Shown here: piece after piece, positions 9,041-17,758 of the stretch
How the letters are laid out: every line of letters begins with the position of its first letter
How positions within the stretch are numbered: the stretch's first letter is position 1
Source: Devosia sp. 2618
GTDB taxonomy: Bacteria > Pseudomonadota > Alphaproteobacteria > Rhizobiales > Devosiaceae
Direction: 5' to 3'
Assembly (NCBI RefSeq): GCF_040546815.1
Contig: NZ_JBEPOO010000001.1
Coordinates: 1,364,001 to 1,428,000, forward strand
DNA length: 64,000 nt
Program-made: the position numbers and the translations under genes
The notes under the pieces: generated by a model
What the model saw: only the letters and a program-made list of their open reading frames with translations
What the model was told of the DNA's origin: nothing
The model's database searches: none

Positions 9041-9631
9041 TATGAACTCCGCGCGCTCGCGCGCCGACAAGAGGCCGCCGGATAGCCGGCATCCTTCTGG
9101 TGGCGCAGTGCGAGGCGAATGGTTTGGGGGTAGTGGCGCGCAGAAGCTCTGCCTTGAACGCACCGATATAGTTGGTCATGGCCGGAAGATGCAGCGTAGC
9201 AAAACGGCAATCGGACATATCGATCGCGTCACGTTCTGTTCGCCTGCGGGCCATCTGACCTCTTCCTATTGGGCTGCAAGCATCCGGAGATGGTCGCAAC
9301 CGTCCGGTCCAGTGGGACCGAAATTCTTCAACGAAGCGCAGGATCTGCCGCTTCTGAACCAGCCTTTGGGATATCTCTTCGTTCCCTGAGCTGGCCACTT
9401 CGTGCGTCGCTGTCACTGCCCGATGGGCCGCGTAAACTGGTACCGCAAGAAGCATGCGCTTCACCTCTAAGCGTGTAGGGATGTTGCGACGGATTGGCAA
9501 CAGGAAAGTCAAAACCTGACTGCGCACACCAATTCACAGTCCCTTTATTGGCCCGCCCCGCAAATCATCGCATAAGAGCTTTCGCGCCGCAGAATCGCCC
9601 GATCAGGGTGTCACGCGGTGTCTGCAGGAAT
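9041..9631. other. Divergent intergenic region / presumed long rne leader
   Basis: About 590 bp without a convincing gene between the divergent rne and amidase genes. It contains several GC-rich hairpins, for example cggtcc/ggaccg near 9314-9331 and gccgg/ccggc near 9096-9110. RNase E genes of enterobacteria have a long structured 5' leader used for autoregulation; the same here is inference. An open minus-strand frame (to 9527) runs through it but has no recognisable protein features. I recognise no promoter with confidence. Confidence 0.4.
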
Positions 9632-10900
9632 ATGGGGCCGCTCCGCTTGTTGAATTCCCTAAGACTGTTCATCGTCCCGTTCGTTGCGGCGCTTTGCCTT
9701 GCTGGCTCTTCACAGGCCCAGGATGCACCGGCGCCGGCGCCAGCAGCACCCGTGGCGCAGGTTGGCCTGCCCAACGTTATCGACGTGCGCGTCTCGGCGA
9801 CGCCCGAACGGGCGCGGCTGGTCATCGACCTTGCCTCCAAGACCGAATTTGCCCTGGTGACGATGACCGACCCGGATCGGCTGGCCATCGACGTGCGTGC
9901 CGCGACCTTCTCCGTGCCCGAACCAACCGGTGTTCCGTCGGGCGAGGGCGTGGTTTCGGACTATGAGGTCGAGCAGGCGGCCGCCGACCGCGTGCGCACG
10001 ATCCTGAACCTCTCCGGTCCGGCGCAGGTGCAGCAGGCCTATATGCTTGACCCATTCGAGGGACAGCCCGCCCGCCTCGTGGTCGATGTCATTCCCGCCA
10101 CCGCCGAAGAATTTGCCGCCAACGTTGCGCGTGATCTGGCGGCATCAGGCACCGCCGCGCCAGCCATTGCGACTTCGACCCCGGCAGGCGGCTCCGAACT
10201 ACCGATCGTCACGCGGCCACTGGTGGTGATCGATCCGGGCCATGGTGGCATCGATAGCGGCGCCGGCACCCCCAGCGGCGTCAAGGAAAAGGACATTGTC
10301 CTGGCCTTTTCGTTGAAACTGCAGGAACTGCTCGTCGCCTCGGATCGCTTCGACGTCGCCCTGACGCGCGAGGACGACACCTATCTGCGTCTTGAAGAGC
10401 GGGTCGCACTGGCGCGCACCAACAAGGCCGACCTCTTTATCTCCATTCACGCCGACAGCTTTCAGCAGCCTGAAATTCGCGGCGCCAGCGTCTATACGCG
10501 CGACGAGAACGCCACTGACGTCCTCGACAAGGTGCTCGCCGAGGCTGAGAACAAGACCGACGTGATCGCGGGCTTTGCCATGCCGCAAATGGCGCCTCAG
10601 GTGGTCGATATCCTGCTCGACCTGATGCGCCGCGAAATGCGCCACCAATCCTATATGGCGGCGCAAGCCATCGTGCATCAGCTGGAACCCAGCGTTGAAC
10701 TGCGCCGGTTCCCGGTGCGCCAGGCCGATTTCTTCGTGCTGCAGGCGCCCGACGTTCCATCGGTACTGATCGAGTTGGGCTTCCTGTCCAATGCCGACGA
10801 TATGGCCAACCTGATGCGCAGCGAATGGCAGGATCGCACCGCCGAAGCTTTGGCGCGCGGCATATCCTCCTATTTCGACAGTCTTGCCCCTGAAGAGTGA
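9632..10900 (+). CDS. N-acetylmuramoyl-L-alanine amidase, AmiC type (AMIN + Amidase_3)
   Basis: Cleaves the bond between MurNAc and the stem peptide in peptidoglycan, mainly during cell separation. The 422-residue product has a signal peptide (MGPLRLLNSLRLFIVPFVAA, cut near SQA-QD), an AMIN targeting domain (about 48-155) and a zinc amidase domain (about 200-415). Zinc ligands and catalytic residues are visible in VVIDPGHGGIDSGA, LRLEERVALARTN, FISIHADSF and VPSVLIELGFLSN. The ATG at 9632 has an agga site and begins the signal peptide; an upstream in-frame codon at 9494 was rejected. PBP1A follows 187 bp later on the same strand. Confidence 0.94.
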   Translation: MGPLRLLNSLRLFIVPFVAALCLAGSSQAQDAPAPAPAAPVAQVGLPNVIDVRVSATPERARLVIDLASKTEFALVTMTDPDRLAIDVRAATFSVPEPTGVPSGEGVVSDYEVEQAAADRVRTILNLSGPAQVQQAYMLDPFEGQPARLVVDVIPATAEEFAANVARDLAASGTAAPAIATSTPAGGSELPIVTRPLVVIDPGHGGIDSGAGTPSGVKEKDIVLAFSLKLQELLVASDRFDVALTREDDTYLRLEERVALARTNKADLFISIHADSFQQPEIRGASVYTRDENATDVLDKVLAEAENKTDVIAGFAMPQMAPQVVDILLDLMRREMRHQSYMAAQAIVHQLEPSVELRRFPVRQADFFVLQAPDVPSVLIELGFLSNADDMANLMRSEWQDRTAEALARGISSYFDSLAPEE

Positions 10901-11087
10901 TGTGACAATTCGGTCACGCCGCCTGACAAGCGATGCGAGCGGGGGAGAGTTTCGGCCTTGTGATCGAAATTTCCGCGCCCGTCTGCTATGATTCCACCTG
11001 AATTTCCGATGCGCTGTTGCGGCGGCTTCGGTGCATATGTGCGGTCGACCGGCTTTGGCGGGGCACGACCCTGGAGAGAATAACTAT

Positions 11088-13601
11088 ATGCTGCGCTTGC
11101 TCGGCTGGCTTTTTGGCTTCGGTATGTTTGCGGCTCTGGGGGCCATTGGCGTGGCCGCCATTTACCTCACGCATGTATCGGCTGAACTGCCCGACTATAC
11201 GGTTCTCAAGGACTACCAGCCGCCGGTGACGACCCGCGTTCACGCGGCCGATGGCACGCTGCTGGCCGAATTCGCCCGCGAGCGCCGTCTGTTCCAGCCC
11301 ATTGAAACCGTGCCGCCACTGCTGGTTGAAGCGTTCCTGTCTGCCGAAGACAAGGATTTCTACAACCACGGCGGCATTGCGCTCGACGGTATTGTCCGCG
11401 CGCTGCGCGACAACGTTTTGGCCCGCATGGATGGCAACAGCTCCATTCAGGGCGGCGGTTCATCGATCACCCAGCAGGTCGCCAAGAACTTCCTGTTGAG
11501 CTCCGAACAGACTTGGGACCGCAAGATCCAGGAAGCACTACTCGCTGTTCGTATCGAGTCGACCTTTTCCAAGGACCGTATTCTAGAGCTTTATCTCAAC
11601 GAAATTTTCCTCGGCCTCAATTCCTATGGCGTGGCCGCTGCGGCGCTGAACTACTTCGACAAGGCGCTCTACCAGCTGACGCTGAGCGAAGCCGCCTATA
11701 TCGCTGCACTCCCCAAGGGCCCGAACAATTACCATCCGTTCCGTCGCCCACAGGCCGCTGTCGAGCGCCGCAACTGGGTGATCGATCGCATGGTCGAAAA
11801 CGGCTATGTCACCACCGAGCAGGCCAATGTGGCCAAGGCCGAGCCGCTCAACGTGTTCCCACGCGCCGGTGGCAGCCAGCTCTATTCGGCCGAGTATTTC
11901 ACCGAGGAAGTGCGCCGCGAACTGGCCAAGCTCTATGGCGAAGACCAGCTCTATGGCGGCGGTCTGTCGGTGCGCACCACGCTTGAACCCAAGCTGCAGG
12001 AATATGCCCGCAAGTCGCTGATGGATGGCCTGATCTCTTACGATCACAGCCGCGGCTTCCGCGAGCCGGTCGCCAGCATCGAAATTGGCGACGATTGGGG
12101 CGTCGACGTTTCCAAGATCATCCCGCTCAGCGATGTGCCGGAATGGCAGTTGGCGGTCGTGCTGGAAGTCGGCAACAACCAGGCCAGCATTGGCCTGCGC
12201 CCGGATACCGTTGCCGGCGGCGCCGTGGCCGACGACCGGGTTGTCGGCACTTTGGCTGGCTCCGACATCAAGTGGGTCTCCAAATCCGTCCAGAGCTTCC
12301 TCAAGGTCGGCGACGTGATCTACGTATCGCCAGTGGCCGGCAAGGTCGGCAATTACACGCTCGAACAGGTGCCTGAAATCGAAGGCGCACTGGTTGCGAT
12401 GGACCCGCGCACCGGTCGCGTGCTGGCCATGGTCGGCGGCTTCTCCTACGCCATGAGCGAGTTCAATCGCGCCACGCAGGCCCTGCGCCAGCCGGGCTCG
12501 TCGTTCAAGCCGATCGTTTATGCGGCGGCGCTGGACAATGGCTATACGCCGGCGTCTGTCGTGCTCGACGCGCCCGTCGAAATCCGCAATGGCGACGGCT
12601 CGATCTGGCGTCCGGAAAACTACGCGCAGCAGTTCTATGGCCCGCAGACCCTGCGGCGCGGCATTGAACGCAGCCGTAACGTCATGACCGTGCGCCTGGC
12701 CAAGGATATAGGCATGCCGCTGGTGGCCGAATATGCCAAGCTGTTCGGCATCTATGACAGCATGCAGCCGGTGCTCGCCATGTCGCTCGGCGCCGGTGAA
12801 ACCACCGACATGCGCATGACCGCCGCCTATGCCACCATCGCCAATGGCGGCCGCAAGATCGTACCGACGCTGATCGACCGTGTGCAGGATCGCTATGGCG
12901 TCACTGTTTATCGCCACGATCAGCGCCTGTGCCAGGGCTGCGAAGCCACCAGCTGGACCGGGCAGGGCGAGCCCGTCATCGTCGACAATCGCGAGCAGGT
13001 GCTCGACCCGATGACCGCCTACCAGATCACTTCGATGATGGAAGGCGTTGTGCTGCGCGGCACCGGTACTGCAGCCCGCGTGCTGAACCGTCCTGTCGCC
13101 GGCAAGACCGGCACCACCAATGACTATAAGGACGCCTGGTTCGTCGGCTTCACGCCCGAACTCGCCGTTGGCGTCTATGTCGGTTACGATCGTCCGCGCT
13201 CGATGGGTAGCTCTGTGACGGGCGGCACCTTCGCCGTGCCGATCTTCACCGAGTTCATGGCCAAGGCGCTTGAAGGCAAGCCGCCAACCCCGTTCAACGA
13301 ACCACCCGGCATGACCGACGCCTGGATCAACCCCAATACCGGCACCACGGCCTCGGCCGGCGAAGGCTCGATCAAGGAAGCCTTCAAGCCCGGAACAGGT
13401 CCAAATTCGATGACCTCGGTTATCGGCATCGGCGACATCAACGCCTATGACGCCGCCCAGCGCCAGCAGAGCATGCAGCAGGAATACGGCCAGAGCATCA
13501 CGACCCAGCCCGCCCTGCAGCAACCAGCGGCAGCCGGCCAGCGTATCTATGATCCAACGACCGGCCAGTGGGTAGCACGCGGCGGTGGCGGACTGTTCTA
13601 A
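11088..13601 (+). CDS. mrcA: Penicillin-binding protein 1A (bifunctional transglycosylase/transpeptidase)
   Basis: Class A PBP that polymerises and cross-links peptidoglycan at the inner membrane. The 837-residue protein has an N-terminal membrane anchor (LLGWLFGFGMFAALGAIGVAA), a GT51 domain with the catalytic glutamate in LSAEDKDFYNHGGI and GGSSITQQVAKN, an inserted OB-like region and a transpeptidase domain with SSFKP (Ser nucleophile), SRN and KTGTTNDYKDAWF. The C-terminal tail is Gln/Pro-rich. The ATG at 11088 is preceded by ggagag and starts the anchor; an earlier frame opening at 11031 lacks support. Its TAA overlaps the ATG of the next gene by one base. Confidence 0.96.
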   Translation: MLRLLGWLFGFGMFAALGAIGVAAIYLTHVSAELPDYTVLKDYQPPVTTRVHAADGTLLAEFARERRLFQPIETVPPLLVEAFLSAEDKDFYNHGGIALDGIVRALRDNVLARMDGNSSIQGGGSSITQQVAKNFLLSSEQTWDRKIQEALLAVRIESTFSKDRILELYLNEIFLGLNSYGVAAAALNYFDKALYQLTLSEAAYIAALPKGPNNYHPFRRPQAAVERRNWVIDRMVENGYVTTEQANVAKAEPLNVFPRAGGSQLYSAEYFTEEVRRELAKLYGEDQLYGGGLSVRTTLEPKLQEYARKSLMDGLISYDHSRGFREPVASIEIGDDWGVDVSKIIPLSDVPEWQLAVVLEVGNNQASIGLRPDTVAGGAVADDRVVGTLAGSDIKWVSKSVQSFLKVGDVIYVSPVAGKVGNYTLEQVPEIEGALVAMDPRTGRVLAMVGGFSYAMSEFNRATQALRQPGSSFKPIVYAAALDNGYTPASVVLDAPVEIRNGDGSIWRPENYAQQFYGPQTLRRGIERSRNVMTVRLAKDIGMPLVAEYAKLFGIYDSMQPVLAMSLGAGETTDMRMTAAYATIANGGRKIVPTLIDRVQDRYGVTVYRHDQRLCQGCEATSWTGQGEPVIVDNREQVLDPMTAYQITSMMEGVVLRGTGTAARVLNRPVAGKTGTTNDYKDAWFVGFTPELAVGVYVGYDRPRSMGSSVTGGTFAVPIFTEFMAKALEGKPPTPFNEPPGMTDAWINPNTGTTASAGEGSIKEAFKPGTGPNSMTSVIGIGDINAYDAAQRQQSMQQEYGQSITTQPALQQPAAAGQRIYDPTTGQWVARGGGGLF

Positions 13602-14095
13602 TGCCGGACTTCGCAATCTGGCCGAACCCCGCGCTGACGTCAGCTGCCACACCGCGTCCGCTTGACATAGCGCTTCTCGATGCCGGTGAGCGGCTGCTGG
13701 CCGCCGCAACCGAGGTCAACGCCTATGGCCTTGCCGCAGCCCATCTTGGTCTGGTCGAGCCCGTCGTCGTGGTGAGCGTCGCTACCGATGTGCAACAGCG
13801 CGACTATCGCGTCATGTTCAACCCGGTTATCGGCGATGTCTCGACCGAAACTGCGATCGGGGCAGAGGGCTCGGTATCCCTGCCGGGCATCGAAGTCCCT
13901 GTAGGGCGCCCGGTCTGGGCCGACGTGTCCTACGAGACTGGTGACGGCCAGGCCCACAGCGAACGCCTCGAAGGCTTTGCCGCCCGCGTCGCTTTGCATG
14001 AAATCGAGCAGATGCAGGGCGTGTTTTTCCTGCAGCGGATCTCACGCATCAAGCGCGACACAGCGCTGCGCAAATTCGAGAAATCGAGGCGCTAG
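13601..14095 (+). CDS. Peptide deformylase-like protein with degenerate active site
   Basis: A 164-residue protein with the overall plan of peptide deformylase, the Fe/Zn enzyme that removes N-formyl groups from new proteins. All three metal/catalytic motifs are altered. GxGLAAxQ is AYGLAAAH (41-48). EGCLS is EGSVS (89-93), so the metal-binding Cys is Ser. HExxH is HEIEQ (133-137), so the second His ligand is Gln while the catalytic Glu is kept. It is therefore unlikely to be a normal deformylase. The ATG overlaps the PBP1A stop (taATG), so the two are translationally coupled. A true def gene must lie outside this window. Confidence 0.85.
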   Translation: MPDFAIWPNPALTSAATPRPLDIALLDAGERLLAAATEVNAYGLAAAHLGLVEPVVVVSVATDVQQRDYRVMFNPVIGDVSTETAIGAEGSVSLPGIEVPVGRPVWADVSYETGDGQAHSERLEGFAARVALHEIEQMQGVFFLQRISRIKRDTALRKFEKSRR

Positions 14096-14101
14096 AAATC
14101 A

Positions 14102-14126
14102 GGCCCGCGCTGTTGCAAGGCGGGCC
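14102..14126. terminator. Hairpin between convergent genes, possible terminator
   Basis: A 7-bp stem ggcccgc/gcgggcc with an 11-base loop lies between the deformylase-like stop and the convergent cytochrome c stop. There is no good T-run on either side. Confidence 0.35.
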
Positions 14127-14134
14127 GGTGTTGT

Positions 14135-14608
14135 TCAGCCAGCCGGCATCACCGGAACGAAGACGATATAGGGCGTCGTCGGCTTTACGCCGGGTGGCAC
14201 ATAGGTCGGGGCAGGGTCGCCCGGCGCGCCAAGTGACAGAATATACTGATGCAGCGACCGGATTTCGGACTCGTCGAGTTCGTGCACGTTGAACCAGGGC
14301 ATCGGCGGCATGGTCTCAAAATGCTTGAGATAGTCGATGAACTGGGTCTCCGAATATTTCGCCGCCTCGATACGCAGATTGACGGCGTAAGTCGTGCCCC
14401 ACGGCCCCTGATAGCCCACCGGGCTACCGATTAGCGCCACGGCCGGATCGAGCACCCCATTGGCCTCGCTATATCCGGGCGTGTGGCAATCGTGGCACCC
14501 ACCGATCTTGGCAATACGGGCGCCTTTTTCAACTGAGACATCCTGCGCGCTGGCAAGCGTCGCCATCGTCAGGAATGACATCCCGACGGCAAACAGCTTC
14601 GTATACAC
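14135..14608 (-). CDS. Exported mono-heme c-type cytochrome
   Basis: A 157-residue periplasmic protein. The signal peptide (MYTKLFAVGMSFLTMATLASA) is cut before QDVSVEKG. A single heme-binding CxxCH motif, CHDCH, sits in KIGGCHDCHTPGYSE. The likely axial methionine is in ETMPPMPWFNVHELDE, and the C-terminal helix ends SLHQYILSLG. It is of the class I / fixP-like small cytochrome type used as an electron carrier or as part of a dehydrogenase. No partner oxidoreductase is adjacent, so its electron donor and acceptor are unknown. It is divergent from prfB with 132 bp between the starts. Confidence 0.88.
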   Translation of the reverse strand: MYTKLFAVGMSFLTMATLASAQDVSVEKGARIAKIGGCHDCHTPGYSEANGVLDPAVALIGSPVGYQGPWGTTYAVNLRIEAAKYSETQFIDYLKHFETMPPMPWFNVHELDESEIRSLHQYILSLGAPGDPAPTYVPPGVKPTTPYIVFVPVMPAG

Positions 14609-14740
14609 GGTAGCTACCTCCTCAACAGGTGAGGGGATGCTAGGCTTCTATTGCCCCAACTACAATGAGCGCCCATCTAGGCGGTTGATCCTATTCGGTG
14701 GGTCCGCTAAACGGGGCGCCGTTACTAAAGGAATTGTCCA

Positions 14741-15863
14741 ATGCGTATGGAAATCGAAAGAGCCATCGCCGAAATCGAGCAGGTTTTGACCCTGCTGAGG
14801 AGGCATCTTTGACTGGGATACTGCTGAACTGCGCCGCGACGCGCTGACCGCCGAAACTGAATCTCCCGATTTCTGGAACGACGCCCAAAAGGCCCGCGCC
14901 AAGATGCGCGAACGCGACGAGCTTGACGTTGCCGTCAAGGCGGTGCGCGAGCTTGAAGCCGGCATCCGCGACAATGTCGAACTGATCGAGATGGGCGAAG
15001 CCGAAGGCGACGCCGAGATCGTCAAGGACGCGGAAAACGCTCTGCTTGAGCTCAAGTCCGTCGCTAAACGTCGCCAGATCGAGACACTGCTCTCGGGCGA
15101 AGTCGATGCCAACGATTGCTATGTCGAAATCCACTCCGGCGCTGGTGGCACCGAGAGCCAGGATTGGGCCAACATGCTGCTGCGCATGTATACCCGCTGG
15201 GCCGAACGCCGGAAGATGAAGGTCGAAGTGCTCGAAATGCACGACGGCGAAGAAGCCGGCATCAAGTCCGCGACCATTCTGGTCAAAGGACACAATGCCT
15301 ATGGCTGGCTCAAGACCGAAAGCGGCGTGCATCGTCTGGTGCGCATCAGCCCCTACGATTCGGCGGCGCGCCGTCACACGAGCTTTTCGAGCTGCTGGGT
15401 TTACCCGGTGGTCGATGACTCCATCGACATCGAAATCCGCGAAAGCGATCTCAAGGTTGACACCTATCGTGCGTCGGGCGCCGGTGGTCAGCACGTCAAC
15501 ACGACGGACTCCGCCATCCGCATCACCCACGTGCCCTCGGGCATTATCGTGGCCTGCCAGCAGGAGCGCAGCCAGCACAAGAACCGTGCAACGGCCATGG
15601 CCATGCTGAAATCGCGCCTCTACGAGGCCGAATTGCAGAAACGCGAAGAAGCGGCAAACGCCCAGGCGGCCAGCAAGACCGATATCGGTTGGGGCCACCA
15701 GATCCGTTCCTACGTGCTGCAGCCCTACCAGATGGTCAAGGACCTGCGCACCGGCGTCGAAAGCGGCCAACCCTCAGTCGTGCTCGACGGCGACGTCGAC
15801 GAGTTCATGGAAGCAGCATTGGCGCAGCGCGTCGGTGTGGCCACGGACGTCGCGGCCGACTAA
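14741..15863 (+). CDS. prfB: Peptide chain release factor 2 (programmed +1 frameshift)
   Basis: RF2 recognises UAA and UGA and triggers peptide release. Translation begins at ATG 14741 (aaagga site upstream), reads 23 codons ending in RRHL and meets an in-frame TGA at 14810-14812. A +1 shift on CTT-T moves to the frame starting GAC at 14811 and continues for 350 codons to TAA at 15863, giving about 373 residues. The reading frame from 14904 alone would miss the start. The GGQ motif ([17 protein letters not shown]) and the tripeptide region [13 protein letters not shown] (SPY where E. coli has SPF) are present. An anti-Shine-Dalgarno match precedes the shift site. Confidence 0.97.
14798..14813 (+). 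promoter_or_regulatory. prfB: prfB programmed +1 frameshift site
   Basis: AGGAGG (14798-14803), a 3-base spacer, then CTTTGAC with the in-frame TGA at 14810-14812. This is the classic autoregulatory arrangement: low RF2 leaves the ribosome paused at UGA and lets it slip into the +1 frame, restoring RF2 synthesis. Confidence 0.96.
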
Positions 15864-15867
15864 GGCA

Positions 15868-15991
15868 AGAATACCCCCACCTAACCTCCCCCTGAAAAGG
15901 GGGAGGGACTGATCTAGTCTGACGCGCGATCCCGCCAGATCCAGCAGCCCAACTCCTCCCCCTATCAGGGGGAGGCGGGGTGGGGGGTATC
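15868..15991. repeat. REPIN-like element, family B (copy 1)
   Basis: About 124 bp bounded by inverted arms. The left arm is agaatacccccacctaacc followed by a ctcccc/ggggag hairpin; the right arm is its near reverse complement, ending gaggcggggtggggggtat. It lies between the convergent prfB and M23 genes. Other copies: 31024-31149 and 53164-53289. Confidence 0.82.
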
Positions 15992-16022
15992 CTCTAGGAA
16001 ATGGCGCTCCGCCTAAGCGCAA

Positions 16023-17114
16023 CTAGCCCAATATGGCCAGCAAGCGCTTCCCGGCCTCGAGAAATGTCTTGGGATTGATTGCGTTGTCGGCCTTGCGCAC
16101 TTCAAAGTGCAGATGCGGTCCGGTCGAGCGTCCGGTCGACCCAACCTTGGCGATTGGCGTGCCGGTATTAACCGACTGGCCTTTTTCGCTCAAAAAACCC
16201 GAAAGATGCGCGTAGCGTGTGATCAGCCCATTATCGTGGGTCACTTCCACCACATTGCCATAGCCTGAGCGTGTGCCGACAAAGCTCACCACGCCCTTGC
16301 CTGCGCTGAGCACGGTCGTGCCCGATGGCGCCGCAAAGTCCAGTCCAGCGTGAAACGCGCGGCCACCCGAAAACGGGTCAGTCCGGTTGCCGAAGCCCGA
16401 ACTCTGGCGGAAATTGCCCGAGATCGGCATATGGATCGGCGCGCCATCGATGCTTTCGCGCGCCACCTTGTAGCGTAGCAGGGCGGCCATTACGGCGTTG
16501 GCGTCGTCCACCACCGGCGAAGCGGCGTCACCACCTTCGATAGCGGGCAAGAGTGGTCCGCCCATTCCGTTAAGGCCCGATGGCAGGTTGACCCGGATGC
16601 CGAGGCCAGACAGTTCCGACACGATGCTATCGGTGCGCACCGTCGCCGTTTCGGCAATCGAGGTCATGGCATATTGGGTTTCGTTCATCATCCGCGTGAC
16701 CGCATTGGCCGTCGCGCTGATGTCTGGATTGCCCGAGCTGGTCATGGCAGGCGCATAGGCCGTGTCAGCGCTGAAATCATGTGGCGGCGCAGAAGCCTCG
16801 ATCCCGAGCGCGCCCGCCTTGTCGACCAGCACGCGCACCAACTGGTGCTGCTCGGTGAGCACTTCCTGCTGCTGTGCCAGTTCCTGCAGTTGCAGATTGA
16901 TGTCGCCGGTCTGCGCATAGCTGCGCGAATGCAGCCGGTCGACCTCGACCCGCAGCTGCGCGATGCGATCTTCGTAGGCTTCCACGATCTGCGTGGACTG
17001 GCCATTCATCAGACGGGCGATGTCGGGCGAGAGCAGCAGCGCCGTGCCGAGCAGGGCGTTGCCGGAGAGCAGCACGGCAAACATGCCGTAAAACAGGCCA
17101 GGGTGGACGCCCAT
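16023..17114 (-). CDS. M23-family peptidoglycan metallopeptidase with coiled coil
   Basis: A membrane-anchored LytM-type protein of about 363 residues. A transmembrane segment near the start (GLFYGMFAVLLSGNALLGTALLL) is followed by a coiled coil (about 40-105, rich in Gln/Glu/Leu) and a C-terminal M23 domain. Zinc ligands are HAGLDFA (HxxxD) and HLHFEV (HxH), so it is probably active against peptide cross-links. The start is uncertain: the frame is open to a TTG at 17192. I chose the ATG at 17114 because base use at third codon positions upstream of it is much less GC-rich than in the gene. It may also be an amidase activator. Confidence 0.9.
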   Translation of the reverse strand: MGVHPGLFYGMFAVLLSGNALLGTALLLSPDIARLMNGQSTQIVEAYEDRIAQLRVEVDRLHSRSYAQTGDINLQLQELAQQQEVLTEQHQLVRVLVDKAGALGIEASAPPHDFSADTAYAPAMTSSGNPDISATANAVTRMMNETQYAMTSIAETATVRTDSIVSELSGLGIRVNLPSGLNGMGGPLLPAIEGGDAASPVVDDANAVMAALLRYKVARESIDGAPIHMPISGNFRQSSGFGNRTDPFSGGRAFHAGLDFAAPSGTTVLSAGKGVVSFVGTRSGYGNVVEVTHDNGLITRYAHLSGFLSEKGQSVNTGTPIAKVGSTGRSTGPHLHFEVRKADNAINPKTFLEAGKRLLAILG

Positions 17115-17232
17115 GGCGCGGCGTTTCTGCGGAGGTTCGGCCCGTGCAAAATTTCCCTGATTACGCACCCAACACACCCCGCGACGCCACAAATATGGTG
17201 ACCGCAGTATGACGATGCATGGTTAACAAAGC

Positions 17233-17721
17233 TTATTTGGCTGGGTTTTCAGCCACATGCGCAGCAAGCGCTTCGAGCAGTTTTTCGGCATGACCGGCAA
17301 TGCGCGTCGCCTTGATGATCCGCGCCACCCGGCCATCCGCGCCGATAATGAACGAGGTGCGGATCAGCCCCATGAACTCGCGGCTATAGAGTTTTTTGGG
17401 CTTCCACAGCCCGAATGGCTCGATGGCGAGGTGTTCCGGGTCTGCCGCCAGCGGCACGGTCAGGCCATGCTTAGCGCGAAACTTGGTGTGCTTTTCCAGC
17501 GTGTCCGGCGAAATGCCGATCAGAGTTGCCCCGAGGCGGGAAAATTCGGGCGCAAGTTCGGAGAATTGTTTGTTCTCGGTCGTGCAGCCACCGGTATCGT
17601 CCTGGGGGTAAAAGAATAATACAACCGGATGTCCGCGCTCAGCCGCAAGATTAAAAGTCCTTCCATCATCGAGTGGTAAGGTAAAATCCGGAGCAAGGTC
17701 GCCTTCGGTCAAATCTGGCAT
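17233..17721 (-). CDS. bcp: Thioredoxin-dependent thiol peroxidase (Bcp/PrxQ)
   Basis: A peroxiredoxin of 162 residues that reduces hydrogen and organic peroxides with electrons from thioredoxin. The peroxidatic cysteine is in FFYPQDDTGGCTTENKQF, where the usual DxTPGCT has Gly for Pro. No cysteine stands five residues further on, where many PrxQ proteins have the resolving Cys, so it may use a one-cysteine mechanism or an external thiol. The ATG at 17721 has aaagg upstream and gives the family N-terminus; a TTG six codons earlier is less likely. It is divergent from the AsmA-like gene. Confidence 0.94.
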   Translation of the reverse strand: MPDLTEGDLAPDFTLPLDDGRTFNLAAERGHPVVLFFYPQDDTGGCTTENKQFSELAPEFSRLGATLIGISPDTLEKHTKFRAKHGLTVPLAADPEHLAIEPFGLWKPKKLYSREFMGLIRTSFIIGADGRVARIIKATRIAGHAEKLLEALAAHVAENPAK

Positions 17722-17758
17722 CAGGGACCTTTCAGTCAACAGTTGCGGCCAAGAGAGA

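Noticed and set aside
6233..9085. 950-codon open frame on the plus strand opposite rne
   Set aside because: It is the mirror of a GC-rich gene: low-complexity, no family motif, and the opposite strand encodes a complete RNase E.
8970..9527. Minus-strand frame in the rne upstream region
   Set aside because: It overlaps the rne start out of frame and has no ribosome site, domain or signal peptide that I can recognise.
9505..9540. Sigma-70 promoter for rne around TTGACT on the minus strand
   Set aside because: No acceptable -10 box at 16-18 bp spacing.
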